The notes: generated by a model not told the origin, from the sequence alone. Counted from the first letter of the stretch, positions 45,760 to 54,708 are shown. The stretch: 64,000 bases of DNA from an uncultured Draconibacterium sp. (GCF_963674925.1 NZ_OY771649.1:1798001-1862000); one strand, 5' to 3'. Made by a program: numbers and translations.

Positions 45760-45789
45760 TTTGTTTATCCAACACTTTTGATACATTTG
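45760..45789 (+). promoter_or_regulatory. Promoter of the PAS histidine kinase gene
   Basis: TTTG at 45760-45763 and a perfect TACATTTG at 45782-45789, spacer 18 bases, 32 bases before the ATG. One of the clearest Bacteroidota promoters in the window. Confidence 0.7.
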
Positions 45790-45821
45790 TTGTGCAAACC
45801 ATTTATTAAAAGGACGTTAAT

Positions 45822-46952
45822 ATGCTTGAAGAACAAACCTTAACAAGCTATGCGCCGGCAATGCGTTATACAAACGGACAGCTTGAAAGCCAATTCAAAA
45901 CAATCCTTGATAATAAACAACTGGTGAATTTTGTGGAGTCGATCTCACAAATGGTGATCATCTTAAACAAACACCGCCAGGTAGTTTATGCCAACAACAG
46001 TTACAAAAATTTTTGTAAGCAACTGAATCATGATCCGTTAATTGGAAAACGCCCGGGAGAAACATTTAATTGCGCCAATGCATTCAATTCAGTTACAGGA
46101 TGTGGAACTACCAATGCCTGCAAATCATGCGGAGCAGTAAATGCAATTCTGGAGTCGCAAAAAGGCAAACGCTCAACAAAAGAATGTCAGATACTTACCA
46201 TCGAAAATGATGCACTGGACCTTGAGGTTACAGCAAATCCCTTAGATCTCGATGGAGAAAAATTAACCATATTTTCAGTAACCGATATCAGCGCCAATAA
46301 AAGAAGAGAATCGCTGGAACGGGTTTTTATTCACGATATATTAAACAGTGCAGGAGCTATATCCGGACTATCATCTATTCTTAAAGAGATTGATGATCCT
46401 GAACAATTACAAGACATCGCGCAAACAATTGAATACGCTTCGCAAAACCTTATTGAAGAAATACAGGCACAGCGCGAATTAGGTGCAGCAGAAAGAGGTG
46501 AGCTTCATTTGCAGCCCAGAGAGGTAAACAGTAACACCCTTCTTGCAGACCTGCAGCGATCCTATGCAAAACATGAATTGAATAACGGCAAACCGATTCA
46601 AATCAGCATGGATTCAACCGACTGTACATTTACAACCGATCTTGTATTAATACGGCGTATTCTTGGAAATATGATCAAGAATGCCATTGAAATGAATGTG
46701 CCGCACGATACAATAATGCTTTCTTGCAAGGAAAGCGAAAATCTGATAGAACTATCGGTACACAACAACAGCATTGTCGCCGATAAAGTAAAAGATCATC
46801 TGTTTAAACGTTTTTACTCCACCAAAGGAAAAGGCCGTGGACTTGGCACTTACAGTATGAAATTGTTGGGTGAAAAATACCTGGATGGCAAAGTTGGCTT
46901 TACCAGCGGCGAAGAAATTGGAACAACATTTTATATTCAACTTCCTAAATAG
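45822..46952 (+). CDS. Orphan PAS-domain sensor histidine kinase with cysteine cluster
   Basis: A 376-residue soluble histidine kinase (no membrane helix). A PAS domain (~30-155) includes MVIILNKHRQVVYANNSY and the cysteines C84, C94, C100 and C103 in NCANAFNSVTGCG and ACKSCG; this set may bind a metal, an iron-sulfur cluster or a haem. The HisKA box has H171 in FIHDILNSAGAISG. The ATPase has NMIKNAIE and GKGRGLGTYSMK; the usual D-x-G is replaced by VHNNSIV. No response regulator is adjacent. Redox or oxygen sensing is the likely input (inference). Confidence 0.88.
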   Translation: MLEEQTLTSYAPAMRYTNGQLESQFKTILDNKQLVNFVESISQMVIILNKHRQVVYANNSYKNFCKQLNHDPLIGKRPGETFNCANAFNSVTGCGTTNACKSCGAVNAILESQKGKRSTKECQILTIENDALDLEVTANPLDLDGEKLTIFSVTDISANKRRESLERVFIHDILNSAGAISGLSSILKEIDDPEQLQDIAQTIEYASQNLIEEIQAQRELGAAERGELHLQPREVNSNTLLADLQRSYAKHELNNGKPIQISMDSTDCTFTTDLVLIRRILGNMIKNAIEMNVPHDTIMLSCKESENLIELSVHNNSIVADKVKDHLFKRFYSTKGKGRGLGTYSMKLLGEKYLDGKVGFTSGEEIGTTFYIQLPK

Positions 46953-47012
46953 TTACTCACAAAGACTTTCAATAACAGTTGAGCTTTATATCTTTGGTTG
47001 TTTTTAAACAAA

Positions 47013-47459
47013 ATGACCAAAGAAAAGCTCTATTCCAAAATTATGGCGCTGATTGATGAACGCATCGAATCGGCGCAAATGGCTATTGCAGCAGCTAAAG
47101 AGTCGCGCGATAACGAGACCAAAAGCAGCGTAGGCGACAAATACGAAACCGGCCGTACTTTAATGCAGCAGGAAGTGGAGAAAAACCGTGTTCAGCTGCA
47201 TAAAACCGAAAGGCTAAAAACCGAACTGGAAAATATCGACCTAAAGAAAAAGTTCGACAAGGTAGAGTTTGGCAGCCTGGTTTCCGATGGCAAAAACCTG
47301 TATTTCATAGCAACAGCCCTTGGTAATATTGAAGTAGATGGCAAAAGCTGTTTTTGTATCTCGCTGGCCTCCCCTATTGGAAAAGCGCTGCACAACAAAT
47401 GTGTTGGCGACAAAGTAAGTTTTATGGGAAGGACCATTGAAATAGTTGCTGTTGAGTAA
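47013..47459 (+). CDS. GreA/GreB-like protein
   Basis: A 148-residue protein with an N-terminal coiled coil (~1-80; LYSKIMALIDERIESAQ, QEVEKNRVQLHKTERL) and a C-terminal FKBP-like domain (VEFGSLVSDGKNLYFIAT, SPIGKALHNKCVGDKVSF, read in parts) resembling the Gre transcript-cleavage C-terminus. Bacteroidota homologues are often mislabelled as 3-oxoacyl-ACP synthases. It may act on RNA polymerase through the secondary channel, but the acidic tip is not obviously conserved. ATG 47013 is preferred over an upstream TTG. Confidence 0.7.
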   Translation: MTKEKLYSKIMALIDERIESAQMAIAAAKESRDNETKSSVGDKYETGRTLMQQEVEKNRVQLHKTERLKTELENIDLKKKFDKVEFGSLVSDGKNLYFIATALGNIEVDGKSCFCISLASPIGKALHNKCVGDKVSFMGRTIEIVAVE

Positions 47460-47578
47460 AGCAATTCAGAGGTTCAACTTCTCTATCCATTCAAAATTTC
47501 ATATAACTTTAGGCTTATAAAAAGATAGGAACCAACAAAAATATTCGTATATGAACACATTTTGCAAATTGATTATCT

Positions 47579-47645
47579 CTGAACACCCCGCCCCTAAAGG
47601 GAGCAGCGACAATCAATTCGCTCTTTTTAGGGATGAGGTAAACGA
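47579..47645. repeat. REP-like palindromic unit (CCCCTAAAGGG type)
   Basis: CCCCTAAAGGGAGC pairs imperfectly with GCTCTTTTTAGGG across ~25 bases. The gap 47460-47703 holds nothing else clear. Confidence 0.5.
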
Positions 47646-47703
47646 ATTGAAAATCTGAATACAATTTACTTTTAAGCATCAAAAATCATAAAAACACCGT
47701 GTC

Positions 47704-48762
47704 ATGCAAACCAAAACATCACACTATTCTAAAACGATTACGTTTCTATTTGTGATCCTTGTTTTTAGTTCTTTCCCGGTAAATGCACAGAAATATGCCG
47801 TTGGTGCCGACCTTTCTTTTTTAAAACAAGCTGAAGACAATGGTTTTGCGTTTAAGGAAAACGGAGAAGTAAAAAAAGGTATTGAGATATTCAAAGATCA
47901 CGGGTATAATTGGATACGTTTGAGGCTGTTTCACACGCCCACCCAACTTCCCAATAACCTGGAATACACCATTGCTACAGCGCAAATGGCGAAAGAGTAT
48001 GGTTTCAAATTTCTGCTCGATTACCATTATTCCGATACCTGGGCCGATCCTGCAAAACAGTTTCTTCCAAAAGCATGGGAAGGACTTTCGCACGAAATAC
48101 TCGTTGACTCGGTTTACGAATATACCCGCCAAACCATGATCGCTTTTCGCGAAGCCGGTGTTTTCCCCGATATGGTTCAGGTGGGCAACGAAATCAGTAA
48201 CGGCATGTTATGGCCCGATGGTAAACTGCCCGACAACTGGGATAATCTGGCCGAACTGATACAAGCCGGAATTAATGGAGTTTATGCAAGCTGCGGCAAC
48301 AATCCATGCCCGCAGATCATGATTCATATCGACAAAGGCGGCGATATGGAATTCACCAAATACTGGTTCGAAAAGCTCCTTTCGTACGGATTGGATTTTG
48401 ATGTAATGGGGCAATCGTATTACCCTTGGTGGCACGGCTCGATTCTCGATTTGCGCGAAACACTAAACTTTATGGCTCGTGCCTATCAAAAAGAAATAAT
48501 TGTAGTGGAAGCCGCCTACAATTTTGCACCGGCCGAATACATCGGTAAACCGGCACCTTTCGACGAGTCGCCCGAAGGACAACGCCAGTTTTTGGAAGAC
48601 GTAAACCGCGTGGTACTAAATGTACCAAATGGTTTGGGTGTTGGTGTTTTCTGGTGGGAACCGGCTGTGGAAAACAAAGGTTTTGGCTACCGCACTTTTT
48701 TCGATGCCAAAGGAAATGTACAACCTGTAATTGAAGTATTCGACCGATTTACGCGACATTGA
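47704..48762 (+). CDS. Glycoside hydrolase family 53 arabinogalactan endo-beta-1,4-galactanase
   Basis: A 352-residue secreted enzyme (signal peptide to ~NAQ28) that cleaves beta-1,4-galactan. The (beta/alpha)8 barrel is typical: HDYHYSDTWADPAKQ-like segment at 106-119, the acid/base Glu163 in QVGNEISNGMLWP and the nucleophile Glu269 in IIVVEAAYNF. The family length is normal (330-400). It is not next to a susCD pair, so it may work with a PUL elsewhere. Confidence 0.95.
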   Translation: MQTKTSHYSKTITFLFVILVFSSFPVNAQKYAVGADLSFLKQAEDNGFAFKENGEVKKGIEIFKDHGYNWIRLRLFHTPTQLPNNLEYTIATAQMAKEYGFKFLLDYHYSDTWADPAKQFLPKAWEGLSHEILVDSVYEYTRQTMIAFREAGVFPDMVQVGNEISNGMLWPDGKLPDNWDNLAELIQAGINGVYASCGNNPCPQIMIHIDKGGDMEFTKYWFEKLLSYGLDFDVMGQSYYPWWHGSILDLRETLNFMARAYQKEIIVVEAAYNFAPAEYIGKPAPFDESPEGQRQFLEDVNRVVLNVPNGLGVGVFWWEPAVENKGFGYRTFFDAKGNVQPVIEVFDRFTRH

Positions 48763-48943
<181 letters not shown>

Positions 48944-49510
48944 ATGACATACATTACCGACAAAGTTTTTAAGAACAACGATTTCTCCGAAAAAGGACTG
49001 GAACAGGCCGACTACGAAAGCTGTAATTTTATCGATTGTATTTTTTCGTCGGCCGACCTTAGTAGTTACAGTTTCGAAGACTGTAGCTTTGAGAACTGCG
49101 ATTTCAGCAACACTAAAATTACCAATACCGCCTTTAAAAATGTAAGCTTCAAGAACTGCAAACTGATCGGGCTGCAATTCGACGAATGCAACCCATTTTT
49201 GCTCGAATTCAGTTTCAACGGATGTATCCTGAATTACGCTTCATTTTACCAGTTAAAAATAAAAGGTACCCGCTTTAACCGCTGCACCATGCACGAGGTT
49301 GATTTTAACGAAACCGACCTTACAAAAGCAATATTTTTGGAATGCGACCTGGCCGGAGCTGTCTTCAACTTCACGAACTTACAAAAGGCTGATCTGCGGA
49401 ACTCCATCAACCTTTACCTCAATCCGGAGCAAAACCAACTGGCCGGCGCTCATTTTTCGCTCGACATGCTTCCCGGCCTGCTAAGTAAGTACAACATTAA
49501 GGTAGATTAA
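48944..49510 (+). CDS. Pentapeptide repeat protein
   Basis: A 188-residue right-handed quadrilateral beta-helix protein, built from A/N-D/E-L/F-x-x-like units (FENCDFSNTKI, FKNVSFKNCKLIGLQFDEC in parts, DFNETDLTKAIF, LAGAVFNFTNLQKADL). It resembles Qnr/MfpA-like proteins that mimic DNA, but lacks an obvious loop signature; resistance is not implied. Its repeat block covers residues ~15-150. A cysteine-rich core (positions of F/L alternating with C) is notable. It may be co-transcribed with the TRIC channel gene, 22 bases on. Confidence 0.9.
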   Translation: MTYITDKVFKNNDFSEKGLEQADYESCNFIDCIFSSADLSSYSFEDCSFENCDFSNTKITNTAFKNVSFKNCKLIGLQFDECNPFLLEFSFNGCILNYASFYQLKIKGTRFNRCTMHEVDFNETDLTKAIFLECDLAGAVFNFTNLQKADLRNSINLYLNPEQNQLAGAHFSLDMLPGLLSKYNIKVD

Positions 49511-49532
49511 TAATTTTTTGTTGTTTTGCAGT

Positions 49533-50144
49533 ATGGATCTTTTACTTTGGTTTGATTACATCGGTACATTTGTTTTTGCGATAAGCGGTACGCTGACTGC
49601 TGCCGACAAGCGCCTCGACTTTTTTGGCGCTACCGTAATTGGTTTTGTTACTGCCGTTGGCGGCGGTACCATGCGCGACCTTATGCTGGGCGACACCCCT
49701 GTTGCATGGATGCGCACCAACAATTATTTCTGGATGATAATTGCCGCCGTTGTGGTAACTATAATTTTCCGCAAGCATGTAATGAAACTAAAACGTACCC
49801 TCTTTCTTTTCGATACCATTGGAATTGCCACCTTTACCCTGCTGGGATTAAAAAAGGCCTTACTTTTTAATATCGATCCGTCGATGGCTGTGCTTATGGG
49901 CCTTTCATCGGCAGTGGTGGGAGGTGTTATTCGCGATATCCTTTGTAACGAAGTGCCGCTGATCTTTCACCGCGAGATTTATGCCACCGCCTGTATTGCC
50001 GGTGCACTGGTGTATCTTTTGTTAAGCCGGCTGGGCGTTTCAGAAGTAATTTGCGAAACAGCAACCGTATCTTCCATTATTGCCATCCGTATCCTGGCCA
50101 TTCGTTTTAACATTGCCCTGCCCCGACTGACACATAAGGATTGA
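49533..50144 (+). CDS. TRIC-family cation channel (UPF0126/YadS-like)
   Basis: A 203-residue membrane protein with seven predicted helices in two repeats, each with a glycine-rich core: AVGGGTMRDLMLGDTP (~47-62) and AVVGGVIRDILCNEVP (~132-147). Bacterial TRIC homologues form homotrimeric K+ or Na+ channels. The ATG at 49533 begins the conserved MDLLLWFDYIGTFVFAISG (in parts). The next ~500 bases are repeats. Confidence 0.92.
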   Translation: MDLLLWFDYIGTFVFAISGTLTAADKRLDFFGATVIGFVTAVGGGTMRDLMLGDTPVAWMRTNNYFWMIIAAVVVTIIFRKHVMKLKRTLFLFDTIGIATFTLLGLKKALLFNIDPSMAVLMGLSSAVVGGVIRDILCNEVPLIFHREIYATACIAGALVYLLLSRLGVSEVICETATVSSIIAIRILAIRFNIALPRLTHKD

Positions 50145-50645
50145 AGAAAGAAATGCGTGAATGATTTATTGCCACAATGCTTTAATCCAGTGATTGTATT
50201 GCTCGAAATTGCCAAACTGATAAATTGTAAAATTGCACTCGAAACTCGCGGCTCGTAGCTCGTGGCTATCTCTTCTACTACAGATCTCTCCTCGTTCCTC
50301 GTCGAGATGACAGCTGTCTCAACTTTTTACTTTGTACTTTTGCTCCCGATGCTACGATCGGGATTTGGCTGTGGCCGATTTTCAATTCGTCCAGCATAGC
50401 TGTCCTCAACTTTTGCCTTGAGAATGCGTGAATACTTTAATGCTAAAATGCTTTAATCCAAAGGCGGAGTTGCCGGAATTGCCAAACTGATAAATTGTTT
50501 AATTGCACTCGAAACTCGCGGCTCGTAGCTCGTGGCTATCTCTTCTGCTACAGATCTCTCCTCGTTCCTCGTCGGGATGACAGCTGTTCTCAACTTTCTA
50601 CTTTTTCCTTTTAACTTTTACCTTTCAACTTTTGCCTTATACTCC
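50145..50645. repeat. Two tandem copies of the composite REP-like unit
   Basis: The ~500-base gap is filled by two copies of a ~200-base composite (about 50150-50345 and 50420-50640). Each runs: ATGCGTGAATg, gCTTTAATCC, GAATTGCCAAACTGATAAA, TGCACTCGAAACTCGCGGC, TCGTAGCTCGTGGCTATC, CAGATCTCTCCTCGTTCCTC, GATGACAGCTGT and a pyrimidine tail. Copies of the same composite occur at 51.7 and 54.2 kb. No gene. Confidence 0.8.
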
Positions 50646-51551
50646 CTACCACTCCACCAACGATAACCCAAAACCAACAACTGTTTGCCGGTGGTTATAA
50701 TCGATCATACTTTCGCCATAACCCGAAAATACCTGTGCTCTGAATCGAAGGTTATCAATAATTTTTATGGAATAAGCCAGCCGGATACTGCCTCGGTTAT
50801 TATCGCCAAAGCGTAAACTGTGACGGGCCGTGCAATTAACCGCATGAATTCCTTTTCCCCATGCAAACAGCAGCTCGCTGCGCCCCAGGTAATTCTCAAT
50901 TCCCGGATTATCATCCTTTTCATCCAACTCGGGCAAACGCCACCAGGGTTTAAACACCACCGATGTATTTTTCCCTTCAAGCGCAACTTGTGCCACAATA
51001 CGGTTCCAGCTGCGCGAGAGCGGATTTGCACGGCCATTGCTCTGATGATTATACCCAAGTCCCAGAAAAACACCATCCAGCCCCAAAAGACGGTAACGGA
51101 CAGGAAGAATAAACATCACTTCCGGCTCGTAATTTGTTTCACGGAAAGGGCGCGACAAGTCGGTGTTAAACACCTGCCAGAAGGATGCCTGTGTATACGC
51201 CGCCCAAATATCGCCGCCAGCTTTATCGCCAAACACATCGTTAAACACCTTTGTTTTCAGGCTGAGCTGAAACATCTGCTCTGTTTTATTCAGCGGAATG
51301 GACTCATCGATATTTCGTTCGGGATTAGCACTGTGAGGCATACGGTTTACATTGTTCGACACTTTGGCCACCAATACATAAACCGGTTTATAAGTACGGA
51401 TTACAAACAAATCGTTATCGTCGTTTTCGTTATCACCAAGATCCCAGTGATCGGCCATCGAGTTTTCTGCCTGCCCAAAAAGTTCCTGCGCAAAAGCAGC
51501 GGGAACCGCAAGCACCACCCCCATAAGCAGCATCGTTATTTTTATTCTCAT
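50646..51551 (-). CDS. pldA: Outer membrane phospholipase A (OMPLA/PldA)
   Basis: A 301-residue outer-membrane beta-barrel lipase with signal peptide (to ~AQE). It carries the catalytic triad of OMPLA at conserved spacing: H169 and S171 in GYNHQSNGRANP, and N183 in LSRSWNR. The fold is a twelve-strand barrel activated by dimerisation and Ca2+. The length and the RSWNR motif are family-typical. It has no linked gene. Confidence 0.95.
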   Translation of the reverse strand: MRIKITMLLMGVVLAVPAAFAQELFGQAENSMADHWDLGDNENDDNDLFVIRTYKPVYVLVAKVSNNVNRMPHSANPERNIDESIPLNKTEQMFQLSLKTKVFNDVFGDKAGGDIWAAYTQASFWQVFNTDLSRPFRETNYEPEVMFILPVRYRLLGLDGVFLGLGYNHQSNGRANPLSRSWNRIVAQVALEGKNTSVVFKPWWRLPELDEKDDNPGIENYLGRSELLFAWGKGIHAVNCTARHSLRFGDNNRGSIRLAYSIKIIDNLRFRAQVFSGYGESMIDYNHRQTVVGFGLSLVEW

Positions 51552-51599
51552 TATTTGGTGTTTACTCTACGAATATAGACAATAACAGCCTGCTTTACC

Positions 51600-51890
51600 T
51601 CATGCGATAGCAGTTCGTCTAACATCTTTTAACAGATGAAGGGAAATGAGGGATTGAGGGGGTGAAAAGTGAATGAGTTATTGAGTTATTGAGTGAATGC
51701 TCTAATGCTTTAATCCAGAGGCTGTGTTGCTGTACATTGCCAAACTGATAAATTGTAAAATTGTACTCGAAACTCGTGTCTCGCAGCTCGCGGCTAGAAA
51801 CTTGTAACTTCCTTCCTCCGTTTAACTTTTGCCTTTTACCTTTTAACTTTTTCCTTGATTCATCCTTAATCACTAATCCTTTCAGAGCGT
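51600..51890. repeat. Composite REP-like unit
   Basis: Contains TGAATGCTCTAATGC, TTTAATCCAGAGGCTG, CAAACTGATAAATTG, TACTCGAAACTCGTG and CTCGCAGCTCGCGGC, the same composite as at 50.2 and 54.2 kb. It joins directly to the next unit. Confidence 0.65.
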
Positions 51891-51891
51891 T

Positions 51892-52080
51892 TGCTTCAGT
51901 CGTTCCTCCTTCGCAATGACAATGTCGTGGTTTTATACCCCGGCAGCGAACAAGACAATGTAATATTTAATCCTCCGACCGACTGTCGTCGGCCACCTCC
52001 TTTTAAAAAAGGAGGACGCGTACCCCTTGGCGAAGTGCCTGTCCCGATCGCAGCATCGGGAGGAATTAATAGGGAGATTG
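51892..52080 (+). repeat. REP-like module A, copy 1
   Basis: A ~180-base unit nearly identical to 53863-54050. It has TGCTTCAGTCGTTCCTCCTT, CGCAATGACAATGTCG, GGCAGCGAACAAGAC, the palindrome GACTGTCGTCGG, the stem CCTCCTTTT/AAAAAAGGAGG and a CCCGATC/ATCGGG pair. The CAATGAC and AAGGAGG palindromes are typical of REP repeats spread through Bacteroidota genomes. Confidence 0.85.
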
Positions 52081-52134
52081 GTCATACTGCTTCTGCCGTC
52101 TTTCCCCGCAATAAAAGGATTTTTTTTTACTTAA

Positions 52135-52956
52135 TTAAAATCGTACCCCAACCGAGAAGTCAATTCTTCCAAGTCCCTCCATTTCATCATCCTCCAAATC
52201 GATTTCAGTAGTAGTCATTCCATTCGTTAATGATACCTTTGTTAAGGTTCCGGCAAGTAACGACAATTGAAAGCCCAAAGCAACATTCTTTGCAATGTTA
52301 AAATCGTATCCTAAATCCCAGCCCATACCAAATGTACTTCCCTCCAGCCGGGTGTGCCCATTGTACATTTTATCGGCATACCCCATACGTCCCATTATGA
52401 GTGAACTAACAAAAGCACTGTTCTTATCGCGACTGAGAAAACGGGTGCTTACACTTGGACCGATAAAACTTATACTCACTTTTTCTTCGCCATATTGGTC
52501 GCTGCTCGCTGACGATGTATACCAATTATATTTAAGCCCAAAGCCAAGAAACTCCGATGTAAAGCCACTTATGTGCCCTTCAACAGCAAATCCCGATTTT
52601 AAGTCTTTATAATAACTTGTCAGGTTGCCCGGGATGTTGTCGGGAAGCGGAGCTGTTCGGTGCCCATATCCGGCATTTAGGGCAAAGCGAAGTACCTGAT
52701 ACCCTGGTTGCTTTTTTACGTCACTTTCAAGCAATTCGGGAGCTTCCCAAAAATCGTAAGCAAATACTTTTATTTCGCTATGCGGAAGCAAGGTGTTTCT
52801 TATTTCCTCGTCGTATTTAAACGTGAAGTAAATAAAGTCGTCTCGTTCTTTCGTGATCTTACAATTTAACGAATCGCCCTTTGCGGTGACAATCAGATCT
52901 TGTGAAAAGGCAAAAGCAGGAAGAAGCGTGATTAGGATTAGTGTTAAATATTTCAT
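52135..52956 (-). CDS. Hypothetical outer membrane beta-barrel protein
   Basis: A 273-residue protein with a signal peptide (LPAFAFSQ) that I do not recognise at family level. An N-terminal small domain contains GDSLNCKITKERDDFIYFTF (residues ~27-46), found in Bacteroidota proteins that precede a barrel. The rest alternates amphipathic strands (VLRFALNAGYGHR, GFAVEGHISGF, GFGLKYNWYTS) and ends in FSVGVRF, a BAM-type C-terminal aromatic signal. It lies 10 bases after the broken lipoprotein gene, so they form one unit. Confidence 0.75.
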   Translation of the reverse strand: MKYLTLILITLLPAFAFSQDLIVTAKGDSLNCKITKERDDFIYFTFKYDEEIRNTLLPHSEIKVFAYDFWEAPELLESDVKKQPGYQVLRFALNAGYGHRTAPLPDNIPGNLTSYYKDLKSGFAVEGHISGFTSEFLGFGLKYNWYTSSASSDQYGEEKVSISFIGPSVSTRFLSRDKNSAFVSSLIMGRMGYADKMYNGHTRLEGSTFGMGWDLGYDFNIAKNVALGFQLSLLAGTLTKVSLTNGMTTTEIDLEDDEMEGLGRIDFSVGVRF

Positions 52957-52966
52957 CTTAATCGTT

Positions 52967-53707
52967 CTATTCTGTTAAAGGTTGAACGGTTTCATCGTTT
53001 TTAGCATCAAATGCATCAAATTCTGCCTTGCCCGTTTTATAATCTACAAGCTCAAGACTGGGCTGACCTACAAAAAATCCCATTTTAATTCCACAACGAA
53101 TATAATAAGTATGCCCCATTTCAATATCAATAGGAATTTCTGCTTTTGCTTCAGTTTTGCACCACAGCGAGTTTAATCCTTCCTTTGTTACATGAACGGT
53201 TGTTTTGTAGTTATTTCTTACCCGACAAATAACGGTGTCGCCTAAATGCATATCGTAGTTTACTACAGCGCCGGCACCGGAATACCTGTAAATATTTAGA
53301 ATTGCATAGTCAACATCGGTTAAAGGAATCTCTTCTTCCCGGATCAAATCTTCGGGATTATCGACCTTTATAATTTTTGCTTTAATCCTGTGACACGAAC
53401 TGCCCATTAACGACGGTGGTTTGTGCTCCGTAATTTTTATGGCATTCCCCCCTGCCTTACGTGCTTCTTCTTAAGCTTTTTCAATAACCACATCCCAAGT
53501 GCAATTGGTCGAAAAACCGGTATCTCCAATTTTTATTTCTCCCAATTCCACAGCGTCGTCAGGCATAGCCTGCGAAACATCAATTACGGCTACTATTTCG
53601 GAATAATCGAGTGGTTCACTGTTTTGTGAAATGTTGGTAACTACCTTAGGACTACATGCTGATAAAACAAACAGCATGGCAATGGAGAGGATTACAAGAT
53701 TCTTCAT
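52967..53707 (-). pseudogene. Lipoprotein gene interrupted by an in-frame TAA
   Basis: Two minus-strand open frames, 53471-53707 (78 residues, signal peptide with lipobox LSAC) and 52967-53407 (146 residues), are in the same reading frame. Between them, reading through the single TAA at 53471-53473 gives a smooth coding sequence: DVVIEKA-stop-EEARKAGGNAIKIT, then EHKPPSLMGSSCHRIKAKI. The junction has the charged-helix texture of an intact protein (EKAxEEARKAGGN), so the original codon was probably a sense codon such as AAA. Full length would be about 245 residues. It precedes the barrel gene by 10 bases. A sequencing error, a real nonsense mutation, or two separately translated proteins remain possible. 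Confidence 0.8.
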
Positions 53708-53862
53708 TCGTTTTTGGTTTTTAGTTTAAACGTCTCTTCTGATTACAAAATCTTAGGATGAAAATAATATTTTTCTAATGGACTGAAATGTTTTCATAAT
53801 TTTTTTTTTAATAATGTTTTATTGAAATCTGCCACCCACCGAATCCATGCACGGGGGATTAG

Positions 53863-54050
53863 ATTGCTTCAGTCGTTCCTCCTTCGCAATGACAATGTCG
53901 TGGTTTTATACCCCGGCAGCGAACAAGACCATGTAATATTTAATCCTCCGACCGACTGTCGTCGGCCACCTCCTTTAATCAAAGGAGGACGCGTCCCCCT
54001 TGGCGAAGAGCCGGTCCCGATTGCAACATCGTGAGGGAATAAAAGGGGGA
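53863..54050 (+). repeat. REP-like module A, copy 2
   Basis: Near-identical to 51892-52080, including the CCTCCTTT/AAAGGAGG stem. Together with 54051-54560 it fills most of the ~1 kb gap 53708-54708. Confidence 0.85.
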
Positions 54051-54560
54051 TTGAAAGATTAGTCTATTAAATTTGTTTTTTATATCGAAACTTGAGCCTA
54101 ATAACCGGCAACTCGCAACTCTACACTCGTGGCTAGAAGCAAGTAGCTATCTATTCTGCTACAGATCTCTCCTCGTTCCTCGTCGAGATGACAGCTGTTC
54201 TCAACTTTTGCCTTTGTACTTTGTCCTTTTGCCTTGAGAATGCGTGAATGCTTTAATGCGAAAATGCTTTAATCCAGAGGCTGTGTTGCTGGAATTGCCA
54301 AACTGATAAATTGTTTAATTGCACTCGAAACTCGCGGCTCGTGTCTCGTGGCTAGAAGCAAGCAACTACTTTTTCCTCTTACCTTTCAACTTTTGACTTT
54401 GTACTTTTGCTCCCGATGCTACGATCGGGATTTGGCTGTGGCCGATTTTCAATTCGTCCAGCATAGCTGTCCTCAACTTTTGCCTTTTAACTTTTTCCTT
54501 GATTCCTTCTTAATCACTAATCCTTCCATTCAAATTGCTTCAGTCGTTCCTCCTTCTACA
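54051..54560. repeat. Composite REP-like units
   Basis: Contains CTACAGATCTCTCCTCG, GATGACAGCTGTTC, AATGCGTGAATGCTTT, AATTGCCAAACTGATAAA, CTCGCGGCTCG and a second copy of the text CGATCGGGATTTGGCTGTGG that also appears at ~50350. An 85-residue open frame inside is not a gene. Confidence 0.75.
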
Positions 54561-54666
54561 GCAACCACAATTTCAGGTGATATATCCACCAGTCATCACT
54601 ACTAATAGTAGTTACCAACATCTAAAATCACCACTTTTTGGGATTTCACACCTCATGACTTCAAGC

Positions 54667-54674
54667 TAGTTTTG
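54667..54674 (+). promoter_or_regulatory. -7 box of the porin-FMN operon
   Basis: TAGTTTTG matches TAnnTTTG, 34 bases before the porin ATG. No well-spaced -33 TTG is visible. Confidence 0.4.
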
Positions 54675-54708
54675 CAGTGTGAATATTTAACAACTTTATC
54701 CATAGATC

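Noticed and set aside
50820..51578. Plus-strand open frame of 252 codons
   Set aside because: It is antisense to pldA, whose catalytic triad is intact. The translation has no recognisable domain.
51891..52211. Open frame of 106 codons whose peptide recurs at 53822-54034
   Set aside because: Both peptides are translations of the same REP-like module A. They start inside repeat DNA, have no ribosome-binding context or hydrophobic or domain signature, and the similarity is at DNA level.
53471..53473. In-frame stop as a possible selenocysteine codon, given mnmH and selD
   Set aside because: The codon is TAA, not TGA. SelD and MnmH do not require selenoprotein synthesis.
54348..54605. 85-codon open frame in the 53.7-54.7 kb gap
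   Set aside because: Lies wholly within composite repeat text shared with other gaps.
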